A stretch of DNA of 64,000 nt, from positions 1 through 64,000 of the forward strand of contig JAFXYP010000030.1 in assembly GCA_017541665.1 (NCBI GenBank). The letters run 5' to 3'. Position 1 is the first letter of the stretch, and each line of letters starts with the position of its first letter. The notes below the pieces were generated by a model that was not told the DNA's origin, made no database searches, and was given only the letters and a program-made list of their open reading frames with translations. Both the position numbers and the translations under genes were made by a program. Source of the DNA: Lentisphaeria bacterium (GTDB lineage: Bacteria; Verrucomicrobiota; Lentisphaeria; Victivallales; UBA1829). Positions 45,923-54,289 of the stretch are shown here, in pieces.

Positions 45923-48028
45923 ATGGCAGACGGCGTGAAACACGAGCATTGGGGCAGTTCCTTCGGATTCATCATGGCGGCAGTAGGTTCCGCCATCGGG
46001 CTCGGCAACGTGTGGCGTTTCCCCTACATCACGGGGGAGAACGGCGGCGGGGCCTTCGTCCTGATCTACCTCCTCTGCATCGCACTGGTCGGCCTGCCGG
46101 TGATGCTGGCGGAACTCGCCATCGGACGTGCCTCGCAGGGCGATCCGATCAAGGCGTTCAAGCATTTCGCGATCCGGTCGCCGCGCCTACCGAAGGTTGC
46201 ATCCGGGTTCGGCCTGGGGCTTGCCGCCGCGCTCGGCGCGTCCGGCAACTACGGCATGGCGGTTTTCCTGGTTGTCATCAGCATCCTGATTTACCATTAC
46301 GGCTGGTCGGCGGCGGGGTTCTCCTGCACGCTGGTGGCGGGGCTGATCCTGTCCTACTACGCGATCATCGGCGGCTGGATCTTCCTGTACACGTGGAAAT
46401 CGTTCGCGCATGAGCTCGTTTTCGCCTCGCCGGAAAAGGCCGGTGCGTACCTCGACAGCGTGTCGTCCAACGGCTGGCTGTCATCCGGGATGACGGTGGC
46501 ATTCATGCTCGCTTCGGCGGCGATCTGCTGGTTCGGCGTGAAGAAGGGCATCGAACAGGTCTCGAAGATCATGATGCCGCTGCTTTTCGTGCTCGTCCTG
46601 GTGCTGGTGATCCGCAGCGTGACGCTCCCCGGCGCGTCCAAAGGCGTGGAGTTCTTTTTGAAGCCCGACTTCGGCAAGATCAACGGCTCGAGCATCCTTG
46701 ACGCCCTCGGGCACGCGTTCTATTCGCTGAGCCTTGGCATGGCGATCCTCATCACCTACGGAAGCTACCTGAGCAAGCAGCGCAACATCCTGAAGGCGTC
46801 GCTCTGGATCATCTTCTTCGACACGCTCATCGCCCTGCTTGCCGGACTCGCCATCTTCCCCGCGCTCTTCGCGCAGGGCGGCAATCCGGGACAGGGGCCC
46901 GCGCTCGTGTTCAATACCCTGCCGATCACGTTCGAATCCATCCCCGGCGGCCTCGGCTGGCTCTGGAACGGCATGTTTTTCCTGCTTCTGGCGATCGCCG
47001 CGCTGACCAGCGGGCTGAGCCTGCAGGAGGCGGTCGTGTCCAGCTTCATGCAGAACCTGAACCTCTCGCGCCGTGCCTCCGTCATCCTCTCCACCGTGCT
47101 GATCACCGCCTTCGGATGCGTGATCTCGTTCAGCGTGAACGACTGGTCGGGGCTTTCCGGGCTGCACGGGCTGCTCACGAAGCTCTTCGGCGGCGTGAAG
47201 GGAAGCCTCTTCGATCTGGTCGACTATGTTGCCAGCAACTGGATCCTGCTCCTGAACGGCCTCGCGGCGGCGTTCTACGCCGGCTGGGTCTGGGGCACCA
47301 ACGGTGCGGCACGCGAACTCTACCGCACCGGCGCCGACCTGAGGGGGCTTTCCAAGCTCCAGAAGTTCAACCGCACGCGCCTCCCGGTCATCTCCTGGTC
47401 CGTATTCATCCGTTTCATCTCGCCCGTGCTGATCTTCGTGACGTTCCTTTCCGCCGCCGGATTCTTCAAGAAAATGCAGGAGCCCCAGCCTGCAGAGGAA
47501 GCGCCCGCTGTGGAGGAGACGCAGGCGGCAACCCCGGCGCCGCAGTCCGTGGAGGCTCCCCCCGCCGAACCTGCGCCGTTCCACCGCATGAAAGGCACCG
47601 CCTGGCATCCGGAACAGTGGTGGAACAGCTCCGACCGCACTGGTTTCGCATTTTCCGCCAGCATCCGTTTCTCTGCTGTTCCCGAGGCTCCGGTCCCCGT
47701 TCTTTCCGTATGGGACGGGTTCGACCTATCCGTGTCCCCGGACGATTCCCTCGTCTTTACGGTCGACGGCGTGTCCTATGCGGTCGTCCGGGAGGACGGC
47801 GAGGCGTTCTTCCCCGCGAACCGGTGGGTGAAACTGGGGGTCTCGTGGGATCCCGCGAAGAAACGTCTGCTGGTCAGCCGCAACGGCAGTCTGCTTCAGG
47901 TGAAGAAACTTGAGGCTGCGCCCGTGCCGGCAGCATCCGAAACGGTTTTCGACATCTTCTGCGACCGGCTGTATCCGCACGCTCTGGATGCGGAGCAGGT
48001 TGCCCGGATTTCCGCGCAGGGACTTTGA
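45923..48028 (+). CDS. Sodium:neurotransmitter symporter-family transporter with C-terminal LamG-like domain
   Basis: 701 residues. Residues about 1-500 are a LeuT-type SNF transporter, with SSFGFIMAAVGSAIGLGNVWRFPY as the unwound TM1 sodium/substrate site, ENGGGAFVL, and about eleven membrane helices. These carry amino acids with sodium. A Pro/Glu linker (about 505-545) leads to a 150-residue C-terminal domain with FAFSASIRFSA, VLSVWDGFDLSVS, NRWVKLGVSWDPAKKRLLVS, typical of a LamG/concanavalin-like fold. I know of no standard SNF transporter with such a domain. With eleven helices the domain would face the periplasm. Substrate is unknown. Confidence 0.9.
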   Translation: MADGVKHEHWGSSFGFIMAAVGSAIGLGNVWRFPYITGENGGGAFVLIYLLCIALVGLPVMLAELAIGRASQGDPIKAFKHFAIRSPRLPKVASGFGLGLAAALGASGNYGMAVFLVVISILIYHYGWSAAGFSCTLVAGLILSYYAIIGGWIFLYTWKSFAHELVFASPEKAGAYLDSVSSNGWLSSGMTVAFMLASAAICWFGVKKGIEQVSKIMMPLLFVLVLVLVIRSVTLPGASKGVEFFLKPDFGKINGSSILDALGHAFYSLSLGMAILITYGSYLSKQRNILKASLWIIFFDTLIALLAGLAIFPALFAQGGNPGQGPALVFNTLPITFESIPGGLGWLWNGMFFLLLAIAALTSGLSLQEAVVSSFMQNLNLSRRASVILSTVLITAFGCVISFSVNDWSGLSGLHGLLTKLFGGVKGSLFDLVDYVASNWILLLNGLAAAFYAGWVWGTNGAARELYRTGADLRGLSKLQKFNRTRLPVISWSVFIRFISPVLIFVTFLSAAGFFKKMQEPQPAEEAPAVEETQAATPAPQSVEAPPAEPAPFHRMKGTAWHPEQWWNSSDRTGFAFSASIRFSAVPEAPVPVLSVWDGFDLSVSPDDSLVFTVDGVSYAVVREDGEAFFPANRWVKLGVSWDPAKKRLLVSRNGSLLQVKKLEAAPVPAASETVFDIFCDRLYPHALDAEQVARISAQGL

Positions 48029-48066
48029 TTTTCCGCCGATCTTCCGTTTTTTTTGCGGACGTCCGC

Positions 48067-48094
48067 TTGAAAACGCCGGAATCGGTGGTATAGT
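48067..48094 (+). promoter_or_regulatory. Sigma70-type promoter of the flavodoxin lipoprotein gene
   Basis: TTGAAA (48067-48072), 16-bp spacer, TATAGT (48089-48094), 41 bp before ATG 48135. Confidence 0.72.
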
Positions 48095-48134
48095 TTTGTG
48101 ATAAAAACCAAACTCAACTGAAGGAGTCGTTCTT

Positions 48135-48749
48135 ATGAAACTGAAACATGCTTTCATGCTCGCCGCATCCGCCGTCCTGTCCGCCGCCGCATTTTTCGGC
48201 TGCAACTGCGACGGGAATTCCTGCTCCGACGACGCGCCCGCGAAGGCCGCCGCGAAGACGAAACCGCTGGTGGTGTACTGGACGTGGTCCGAGACGCACA
48301 ACACCAAGGTCGTCGCCGAAATGCTCCAGCAGAAGACCGGCGCCGACATCAAGCTGATCGAAATGGTCACGCCGTATCCGTCCGACTTCGGCGGGGCGGC
48401 CCAGGCCGGCCAGAACGACCTCCGGCAGCCGAAGGCCCCGGCCATCAAGGAAATGGACCTCGACCTCTCCAAGTACGACCCGATCTACGTCGGTACCCCG
48501 ATCTGGTTCTCCACCTATGCGCCGCCGGTCCGCACGTTCCTCCAGTCCTACGATTTCAAGGGCAAGACCGTCGCGCTCTTCTGCACGCACGGACAGGGCA
48601 ATCCTGCCACGTTCACCTATCTCCGCGACGCGAAGGCCGCGGTCCCCGAGATCGACTACTTCGCCGATGTCTTCGCGTTCAAGGGCACGGATGCCGCGAA
48701 CGCCGGTCCCGCCCTCGACGCCTGGATCGAAAAAGTCAACGCGAAATAA
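48135..48749 (+). CDS. Exported flavodoxin-like lipoprotein
   Basis: 204 residues. The signal MKLKHAFMLAASAVLSAAA ends in FFGCNCDGNSC, a plausible lipobox with several cysteines. The mature part is a flavodoxin fold: VVYWTWSETHNTKVVAEML (FMN phosphate loop, Thr-rich), YDPIYVGTPIWFSTYAPPV and VALFCTHGQGNPATF. Flavodoxins are normally cytoplasmic; an envelope-anchored one implies electron transfer or FMN-dependent chemistry outside the cytoplasm. AAGGAG precedes ATG. Followed by a second flavodoxin-type gene after 113 bp. Confidence 0.88.
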   Translation: MKLKHAFMLAASAVLSAAAFFGCNCDGNSCSDDAPAKAAAKTKPLVVYWTWSETHNTKVVAEMLQQKTGADIKLIEMVTPYPSDFGGAAQAGQNDLRQPKAPAIKEMDLDLSKYDPIYVGTPIWFSTYAPPVRTFLQSYDFKGKTVALFCTHGQGNPATFTYLRDAKAAVPEIDYFADVFAFKGTDAANAGPALDAWIEKVNAK

Positions 48750-48862
48750 GCCGCAATCAACCGAACCGATGAAGGCGGACCGGACCGTTCTCCGGCTCGC
48801 CTTTTTTCATCTTCATTTTTATCTTTCCTCTCCATACGCACCGCCAGAAAGGAACCCGGACC

Positions 48863-49480
48863 ATGCATGTACTGTTGCTCAACGGCAGCCCGAACGCCGA
48901 GGGCTGCACCTTCACCGCGCTCGGCGAGATCGCTGCCACACTCAAGGAGGAGGGCATCACCTCCGAAGTCTTCCAGCTCGGCAAAAAGCCCGTGCGCGGC
49001 TGCATCGCCTGCGGCGCCTGCCGTGAACGCGGCGAATGCGCGTTTCAGGACGACGCCCTGCCGGCGCTCGTCGAGGCGGTCAAACGCGCCGACGGCATCG
49101 TGATCGGTTCGCCCGTGTACTATGCCGGGCCGAACGGGGCGTTGTGCGCGCTGCTGGACCGCCTTTTCTTCTCCGCCGGATCGTTCCTGAAGTCCAAGCC
49201 CGGCGCGGCAGTGGTGAGCTGCCGGCGCGGCGGCGCGAGCGCGTCGTTCGACCGCCTGAACAAATATTTCACGATCAGCCAGATGCCGGTCGTGTCCTCC
49301 CAGTACTGGAACTCCGTGCACGGGTTTACGCCGGACGACGTCCGCAAGGACGCCGAAGGGCTCCAGACCATGCGTACTCTGGCGCACAACATGGCGCGGA
49401 TGCTCCGCATGGAGGCCACCACGCCGAAGCGTGAAAACGAGGAGGAACACCTGTGGACGAGCTTCCACGACGGGAAGTAA
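48863..49480 (+). CDS. NADPH-dependent FMN reductase / flavodoxin-family protein
   Basis: 205 residues, cytoplasmic. LLNGSPNAEGCTFTAL is the FMN phosphate loop, then GCIACGACRERGEC, a cysteine-rich stretch typical of iron-sulfur flavoprotein-like reductases, and GIVIGSPVYYAGPNGALCALLDR. The four cysteines could hold a cluster or disulfides, as in Isf-like proteins. AAAGGAA precedes ATG 48863. The 113-bp gap before it holds no gene. Its donor and acceptor are unknown. Confidence 0.87.
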   Translation: MHVLLLNGSPNAEGCTFTALGEIAATLKEEGITSEVFQLGKKPVRGCIACGACRERGECAFQDDALPALVEAVKRADGIVIGSPVYYAGPNGALCALLDRLFFSAGSFLKSKPGAAVVSCRRGGASASFDRLNKYFTISQMPVVSSQYWNSVHGFTPDDVRKDAEGLQTMRTLAHNMARMLRMEATTPKRENEEEHLWTSFHDGK

Positions 49481-49517
49481 GCTGCCCGGCGGACACGGCC
49501 CGGACGGGGATCCCGAC

Positions 49518-50261
49518 ATGAAAAAAGCTCTGGACGAACTGGCATACGGCGTGGACTGCGCCTTTCGCGGGATCCGGATTTTCTTCACGCGCCCGCGTCT
49601 GTGGCCGTACGCCCTGCCGCCGCTGCTGCTCGTCCTGCTGCTGTATGCAGGGATCCTGTTCGCACTCATTTTCTGGGCCGCTCCCGGGTTCCGGGAATGG
49701 CTCGCGGGGATTTCCTTCCCCGGATGGCTGTCATGGCTTCAGACGACGCTGGACTGGTGCCTGAAGCTTTTCTTCTGGATCGTCATCCCGCTTGTCCTGT
49801 TCTATTTCATCGGGACCTTCTACGAGATGTTCGGCAACATGCTGTTCGACATCCTGGTCGATGCGTTCGAGAAGGAAGACTATCCCGAACATCCCGGCGC
49901 GGTCCAGCCGTACAGCCGGGTCCTCCGCCTCACTTCGGGGTTCATCCTGCTTACGGTTGTGTCCTATCTGGTCTATTTCATGCTGTTCTGGATCCCGGTC
50001 GTCGGATTCCTGTTCCGCGGCGCGATCTGCGGACGGTCGTATCTTCACGACAGCTCCGTCCGCCAGGGACTCCCCGTATCCGTGCTGAAAAAACAGGTCG
50101 CGAAGAACCGTCTGTCCGTGCTTGGGTTCGGCATCGTGGCGCGGTTCGCGGAGTCGATCCCGTTCCTGATCCCCGGACTCGTGATCGGCGGCTCGATCCT
50201 GTACCACACTCGGCTGCTGAAGGACACTCCGCCGAAGGAAAGGGCCGGGCTTAACGCCTGA
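49518..50261 (+). CDS. EI24/CysZ-like integral membrane protein
   Basis: 247 residues. Hydrophobic helices at about 25-55, 75-105, 140-175 and 190-220, with AYGVDCAFRGIRIFFTRPRLWPY near the start and VGFLFRGAICGRSYLHD. This layout matches the EI24 domain, which in E. coli CysZ imports sulfate. Sulfate transport is possible given metY at 34181, but direct evidence is lacking. Start ATG 49518 has GGGGA upstream; codons further up belong to the preceding gene region. A terminator hairpin follows for the convergent gene. Confidence 0.8.
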   Translation: MKKALDELAYGVDCAFRGIRIFFTRPRLWPYALPPLLLVLLLYAGILFALIFWAAPGFREWLAGISFPGWLSWLQTTLDWCLKLFFWIVIPLVLFYFIGTFYEMFGNMLFDILVDAFEKEDYPEHPGAVQPYSRVLRLTSGFILLTVVSYLVYFMLFWIPVVGFLFRGAICGRSYLHDSSVRQGLPVSVLKKQVAKNRLSVLGFGIVARFAESIPFLIPGLVIGGSILYHTRLLKDTPPKERAGLNA

Positions 50262-50265
50262 GCAA

Positions 50266-50292
50266 GAAAAATGCCGGACGGGATTGTCCGGC
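50266..50292 (-). terminator. Rho-independent terminator of the rubredoxin-domain lipoprotein gene
   Basis: GCCGGAC/GTCCGGC stem with a T run on the minus strand; may also stop the plus-strand transcript. Confidence 0.8.
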
Positions 50293-50325
50293 GCGGAAAA
50301 ACAGAAAAAGAGGAGAAGGCGGGTC

Positions 50326-50985
50326 TTATTCCGAAACCGTAACGAAGGTGCCTTCCTCGCGGGGCGGGAGTTCCCCGTTCTGCAGTTTGAAGGCCCTGTT
50401 CTTGTCGGAATGGCAGACGGGGCAGTTTTCCTCGGGTTCCGTCGTCTCGATGTAGCCGCAGACGGGACAGAGGTAGAAATCCACGGAGGGCTCCTCTTCC
50501 GCATCGGGATCGATCATCTTTTCGATCCCCGTGTCGGATTCCAGCACCTTGTTCGTGATTTCGAGCGCGATCAGGACTTCCCGGAGTGTTTTCTCCGGAT
50601 CGGCCTTGAGGAGGGTCTCCCTGTATTCGTCGAGGGGGGGGAGAACGATCGTCCGGGGGTTCATCTCAATGGCGTAGGAGGCCGTGGAAATTTTATCCAT
50701 CTTGTGTTTTTTCAGCAGGATATTGATGATCGTCTCATGCCGGTCGGCGAGAATCTGCTGGGAATTGGCGAGCGCGAGATAAATCTCCTTGTCCTTGGAA
50801 TCCGCCGCCGCGGACCTGCAGCGTTCGACGCAGGCGACGAGCTCCGCCTGGGTTTTCTGCATGAGGCGCAGCGTGTCCGGGTCGACGGTGCGTTTGTTCT
50901 GGATATTTTTTCCGCAGGCACACAGGCAGAGGACTGCACAGCAGACGGCAGTCAGGATTGCTGCGGAGGAAAGAAATCTTTTCAT
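50326..50985 (-). CDS. Lipoprotein with C-terminal rubredoxin-like domain
   Basis: 219 residues. The signal MKRFLSSAAILTAVCCAVL ends in CLCACGKN, with a lipobox LCAC. Residues about 40-150 are helical (IYLALANSQQILADRHETI). Residues 175-205 carry YLCPVCGYIETTEPEENCPVCHS, the two CPxC knuckles of a rubredoxin or rubrerythrin C-terminal domain that binds iron or zinc. Start ATG 50985 has GGGAG upstream; the longer frame lacks one. It is monocistronic with its own promoter. A metal-binding envelope lipoprotein of this build is unusual. The helical part could be a degenerate ferritin-like rubrerythrin domain, but no metal-ligand pattern is clear. Confidence 0.78.
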   Translation of the reverse strand: MKRFLSSAAILTAVCCAVLCLCACGKNIQNKRTVDPDTLRLMQKTQAELVACVERCRSAAADSKDKEIYLALANSQQILADRHETIINILLKKHKMDKISTASYAIEMNPRTIVLPPLDEYRETLLKADPEKTLREVLIALEITNKVLESDTGIEKMIDPDAEEEPSVDFYLCPVCGYIETTEPEENCPVCHSDKNRAFKLQNGELPPREEGTFVTVSE

Positions 50986-51046
50986 AAAAGCGGGACTCCC
51001 GGGAAATCTGACGGAGATCATACTCATTTTATTGACGGATGCTATA

Positions 51047-51074
51047 AAGATACATCGTTTTCCCGAAAAATCAA
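51047..51074 (-). promoter_or_regulatory. Sigma70-type promoter of the rubredoxin-domain lipoprotein gene
   Basis: Minus strand TTGATT (51069-51074), 16-bp spacer, TATCTT (51047-51052). Confidence 0.55.
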
Positions 51075-51138
51075 CTGAAAACGCCTTTTTTTTTCGTGTT
51101 TGTGGCGGAATACGGACCGTTTGCTCCCGGTTATCCAT

Positions 51139-51167
51139 TTGCATTTGCGGAATGTCCATGCTATATT
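51139..51167 (+). promoter_or_regulatory. Sigma70-type promoter of the GH5 gene
   Basis: TTGCAT (51139-51144), 17-bp spacer, TATATT (51162-51167), 53 bp before ATG 51221. Confidence 0.65.
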
Positions 51168-51220
51168 AGGCTCGCGTTTTCAATAATGTGAATGCTGGTT
51201 TCAAAAGAAAGGCGGTCTGT

Positions 51221-52318
51221 ATGTCCGGGCTCCATTTTCCCTCCGCGTTGAAAAAACTGTTCCTTCTTTTCTCGGTCTGCATGTGCGTATGCGGAATCTC
51301 CTGTGTTTCGTCGGAAGACGGGGCCGGGAGCGAGGGGATGGCGTTCGTGTCCGGGATGGGGCTGGGTTGGAACCTCGGCAACACGTTCGACGCCTGGCCG
51401 AACGCCGGCGGCCGGCGTGCCGGCCTGGAGACGGAGACCTCCTGGGGCAACCCCCGGACCACGCGCAAGCTGATCAAGTTCATCAAGGAACAGGGGTTCG
51501 ACACGATCCGCATCCCGGTTACCTGGGGACCGCATACGGGCGACGCGCCGGAATACACGATTGATCCGGCGTGGATGTCGCGCGTGGAGGAGGTCGTGGA
51601 CTGGGCCCTGGCGGAAAAGCTGTACGTGATCCTCAACATGCACCACGAATCCTCCTGGCTGGAAAAGGCGTCGAAGGATTACGAGGGGACCATAGCGCAG
51701 TACCGTGCCGCATGGCGTCAGATCGCGACGAAGTTCCGCGAACGCACCGACCACCTGATCTTCGAGTCGATGAACGAGATCGACTTCAAGGACCTGCCGG
51801 TCGGGGAAAATGGCGCGCTCGTGAACCGGATCAACGGGGAGTTCGTGAAGATCGTCCGTGCGTCCGGCGGGGCGAACAAAAAACGCTGGCTCCTGCTGCC
51901 CGGGATCGGCGCCGACCTCGACAAGGCCTGCGATTATCTGGTCCTGCCCGACGATCCGCGCTGCATCGTGTCCGTGCATTACTACCTGCCGCCGCAGTTC
52001 GCCATCGCCACGCCCGGCACGAGCTGGGGCTACCAGTACAACTGGGGATCCGCCGCCGACCTCGAGACGATGAAGGCCAGCTTCGCAAAACTGAAGGAGC
52101 TTTATCTGGACAAGGGGATCCCCGTCATCATCGGCGAGTACGGCTGCCTGCTGCGGAACAAGGACCGCGCCAGCCGCATCTCCTATTTCCGCTCCATCGT
52201 GCGCCTGTCGCGCGAAAACGGCATCTGCCCGGTCTTCTGGGACAACGGCGAAGAGCTCGACCGCCGGGCGTTCGTCTGGCGCCAGGAGGGCGTCCTGCCC
52301 GCCCTGACGGGGAAATGA
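51221..52318 (+). CDS. GH5-family endoglucanase-like enzyme, probable lipoprotein
   Basis: 365 residues. The signal is followed by a cysteine in CGISCVSSED, so surface anchoring is likely although the lipobox is imperfect. GH5 motifs: GLGWNLGNTFDAW, GFDTIRIPVTWGPH, ILNMHHESSW, the acid/base Glu in FESMNEIDF and the nucleophile Glu in VIIGEYGCL. GH5 covers cellulases, mannanases and others; the start GWNLGNT is usual for endoglucanase subfamilies. ATG 51221 has GAAAGG upstream; an earlier GTG at 51188 is less likely. The stop overlaps the next gene (ATGA). Confidence 0.92.
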   Translation: MSGLHFPSALKKLFLLFSVCMCVCGISCVSSEDGAGSEGMAFVSGMGLGWNLGNTFDAWPNAGGRRAGLETETSWGNPRTTRKLIKFIKEQGFDTIRIPVTWGPHTGDAPEYTIDPAWMSRVEEVVDWALAEKLYVILNMHHESSWLEKASKDYEGTIAQYRAAWRQIATKFRERTDHLIFESMNEIDFKDLPVGENGALVNRINGEFVKIVRASGGANKKRWLLLPGIGADLDKACDYLVLPDDPRCIVSVHYYLPPQFAIATPGTSWGYQYNWGSAADLETMKASFAKLKELYLDKGIPVIIGEYGCLLRNKDRASRISYFRSIVRLSRENGICPVFWDNGEELDRRAFVWRQEGVLPALTGK

Positions 52319-52824
52319 CCGGTGCTCGCATGAAGATCGTCCCCGCCGAATTCGAGCGCCATGCCCTGCAGATGCTGGACCTGCTGAACGATGCGGTCCT
52401 CCATACGACCTGGGTGTACGATTGCGATCCGCACCCGGAACCGTACATGCGGGAGTATTTCGACTCGCATGCCGAGGGGAATTATCCGGTCCTGGCGGCG
52501 GAGTCCGACAACGGCGCGTTTCTGGGGTTCGCCTCCTGCGGCCCGTACCGGCATCATCAGGGATACCTGCACGCCGCGGAGCTGTCCGTCTACGTCGTGC
52601 CTTCGGCGCGCCGTACGGGCGTCGGGATGGCATTGATGGCGGCGCTGGAGGAGGAAAGCCGTCGCCGGGGCATCCACACGCTCATCGGCGTGATCGACGC
52701 CGGGAACCTGCCGAGCATCGCGTTCCACCGGAAATGCGGCTACGAATATGCCGGGACCATCCGCGAGGCCGGCTGGAAATTCGGCCGATGGCTCAGCATC
52801 TTGTATTATCAGAAAATCCTCTGA
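52315..52824 (+). CDS. GNAT-family N-acetyltransferase
   Basis: 169 residues, cytoplasmic. The acetyl-CoA loop is SARRTGVGMALMAALEEE and the C-terminal NLPSIAFHRKCGYEYAGTIREAG is typical of GNAT enzymes, closest in look to phosphinothricin-type acetyltransferases. Start ATG 52315 overlaps the GH5 stop by 4 bp; ATG 52330 is an in-frame alternative. Substrate is unknown. Coupling with a polysaccharide hydrolase may be fortuitous. Confidence 0.88.
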   Translation: MTGARMKIVPAEFERHALQMLDLLNDAVLHTTWVYDCDPHPEPYMREYFDSHAEGNYPVLAAESDNGAFLGFASCGPYRHHQGYLHAAELSVYVVPSARRTGVGMALMAALEEESRRRGIHTLIGVIDAGNLPSIAFHRKCGYEYAGTIREAGWKFGRWLSILYYQKIL

Positions 52825-52842
52825 TCCGGGCCGGGCTCAAGC

Positions 52843-53508
52843 TCAGGGGCGGAGATCCGCCCGCCGCGCCTCGGTGACGAACGCGCGGCAGAGCAGGGCG
52901 CTTTCCGTACGGTCCGAAGCTGTCTTGACTCCGGTGTTCACATCCACCGCGTAGGGGCGGACGCGTTCGATGGCGCGGGCGACGTTTGCCGGAGTCAGCC
53001 CGCCCGCGAGGATGACCGGGACCGGCGATTCCTGCACGAAACGCGCGGCGCGGATCCAGTTCCCCGTGAGCCCGGTGCCGCCGACCTGTCCGGTCTTCGC
53101 GTTGAGCGTGTCGATCAGGTATGCGTCGATGAACGGCGCATAGTCGGCATGTTCGAAGAACGTGTCCTGCGGCTCGGGATGAACCGCCCGCACGAGCTTG
53201 GCGCACGGAGGCAGTTTGTCGCGGATCAAGGAAACCTCCTCCGGCGTGGATTCCCCGTGGAGCTGGATGTTGCAGATCGCCGCGGCTTCGGCCAGGTCGA
53301 GGATTTCCTCCGGCCTGGACAGATGCGTGACCAGCCACGGCTGGACGAACGGGGGAAGGGATCGGGCGAGACGCCGCGCGGTGCATGCGAGGATGAAATC
53401 CGGCGAGGGATGCACCTGCCCGACAAGGAACCCGACGGCGTCCGGCGAAGCGGAAAGCGCCGCCTTCAGATCCGTTTCGTTCCTGATGCCGCAGATCTTG
53501 ATCCTCAT
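52843..53508 (-). CDS. trpF: Phosphoribosylanthranilate isomerase
   Basis: Third step of tryptophan synthesis after anthranilate is formed, an Amadori rearrangement in a TIM barrel. 221 residues. KICGIRNETDLKAAL has the catalytic Cys near residue 6 and the general acid Asp lies in YLIDTL; AGGLTPANV is the phosphate loop. No other trp gene is near. It follows coaX by 15 bp on the minus strand and its end faces the acetyltransferase gene with an 18-bp gap. Confidence 0.95.
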   Translation of the reverse strand: MRIKICGIRNETDLKAALSASPDAVGFLVGQVHPSPDFILACTARRLARSLPPFVQPWLVTHLSRPEEILDLAEAAAICNIQLHGESTPEEVSLIRDKLPPCAKLVRAVHPEPQDTFFEHADYAPFIDAYLIDTLNAKTGQVGGTGLTGNWIRAARFVQESPVPVILAGGLTPANVARAIERVRPYAVDVNTGVKTASDRTESALLCRAFVTEARRADLRP

Positions 53509-53523
53509 GAGAAACCTGAACCT

Positions 53524-54228
53524 TCAACCGAAAAGCAGTTCGACTCCGCGCAGGGTGAAGTCGTCCCCGCCGTCGGTCATGCCGGCGAGTTCCGGCGCAC
53601 GGAGGAAGAACGCGCGGTCGCCTCCGCATGCATAGACCGTGGGGCGGCATCCCAGCATCTTTTCGACGCGCGCGAGGAACCCCGCCACGGCATCGACCGC
53701 GGCGGCGTCGGTGCCCAGCCGGATGGCGTCGACGGTGTTCGCGCCGGGGCAGGGGGGCAGTTCGTCCGCGAGTTCGACGACCGGGAGTTTCGACGTGTAG
53801 AGGTTGAGGGCGCGGCGCGTGAGTGTGCGTCCTGGGAAGATCGCGCCGCCGAGGAAGCGCTTCTGATCGTCGACGACCTCCGCGGTGATGCAGGTACCGA
53901 AATCAAGGGAAACCGCCGGGAGAACGGCTCTTCTGGTCAAGTGAACGGCATTCGCGATGCGGTCCTGTCCGAGCGTCGATGTGTCGACAAGTGAGAAGTC
54001 CACGAATTTCGATGCGGCCTCCGGTGTCACCATGCGGGCGTTGATGTCCTTCAGGACCGGGAACAGCCGTTCGACGACGCATGCGGCGCCGATGAATGAC
54101 AAGTCGTCCGTGTGGATCATCTCCGGCGAAAAATCAGCCGTATTGACCGTGTCCGAGAAATTGAGACGGTCGGGCGCGATGTAGAGGATCTGCGTGTGTG
54201 TGTTTCCGATGTTCAGGTAGCATCGCAT
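53524..54228 (-). CDS. coaX: Type III pantothenate kinase
   Basis: Phosphorylates pantothenate, the first step from vitamin to CoA. 234 residues. The ASKHA-type phosphate loops are NIGNTHTQ at the start, GQDRIANAVHL, and SLDFGTCITAEVVD; FLGGAIFPGRTL is also typical of CoaX. GGAGG lies 9 nt before ATG 54228. trpF follows after 15 bp. A terminator at 54250-54275 separates it from the secretion operon upstream, so it needs its own promoter or read-through. Confidence 0.94.
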   Translation of the reverse strand: MRCYLNIGNTHTQILYIAPDRLNFSDTVNTADFSPEMIHTDDLSFIGAACVVERLFPVLKDINARMVTPEAASKFVDFSLVDTSTLGQDRIANAVHLTRRAVLPAVSLDFGTCITAEVVDDQKRFLGGAIFPGRTLTRRALNLYTSKLPVVELADELPPCPGANTVDAIRLGTDAAAVDAVAGFLARVEKMLGCRPTVYACGGDRAFFLRAPELAGMTDGGDDFTLRGVELLFG

Positions 54229-54249
54229 GGGAGCGAACCTCCGGCAAAG

Positions 54250-54275
54250 AAAAAAGGTCCCGCCGAAGCGGGACC
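54250..54275 (-). terminator. Rho-independent terminator of the secretion/pilus operon
   Basis: GGTCCCGC/GCGGGACC perfect eight-pair stem with a four-base loop, then TTTTTT on the minus strand, just after gspF. Confidence 0.92.
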
Positions 54276-54289
54276 GTAAACGAAGCGGA

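Noticed and set aside
48135-49480. Two flavodoxin-type genes read as a nitroreductase operon
   Set aside because: They share only the flavodoxin fold; one is exported and the other is cytoplasmic with an Fe-S-like cysteine set, so they are kept as separate roles.
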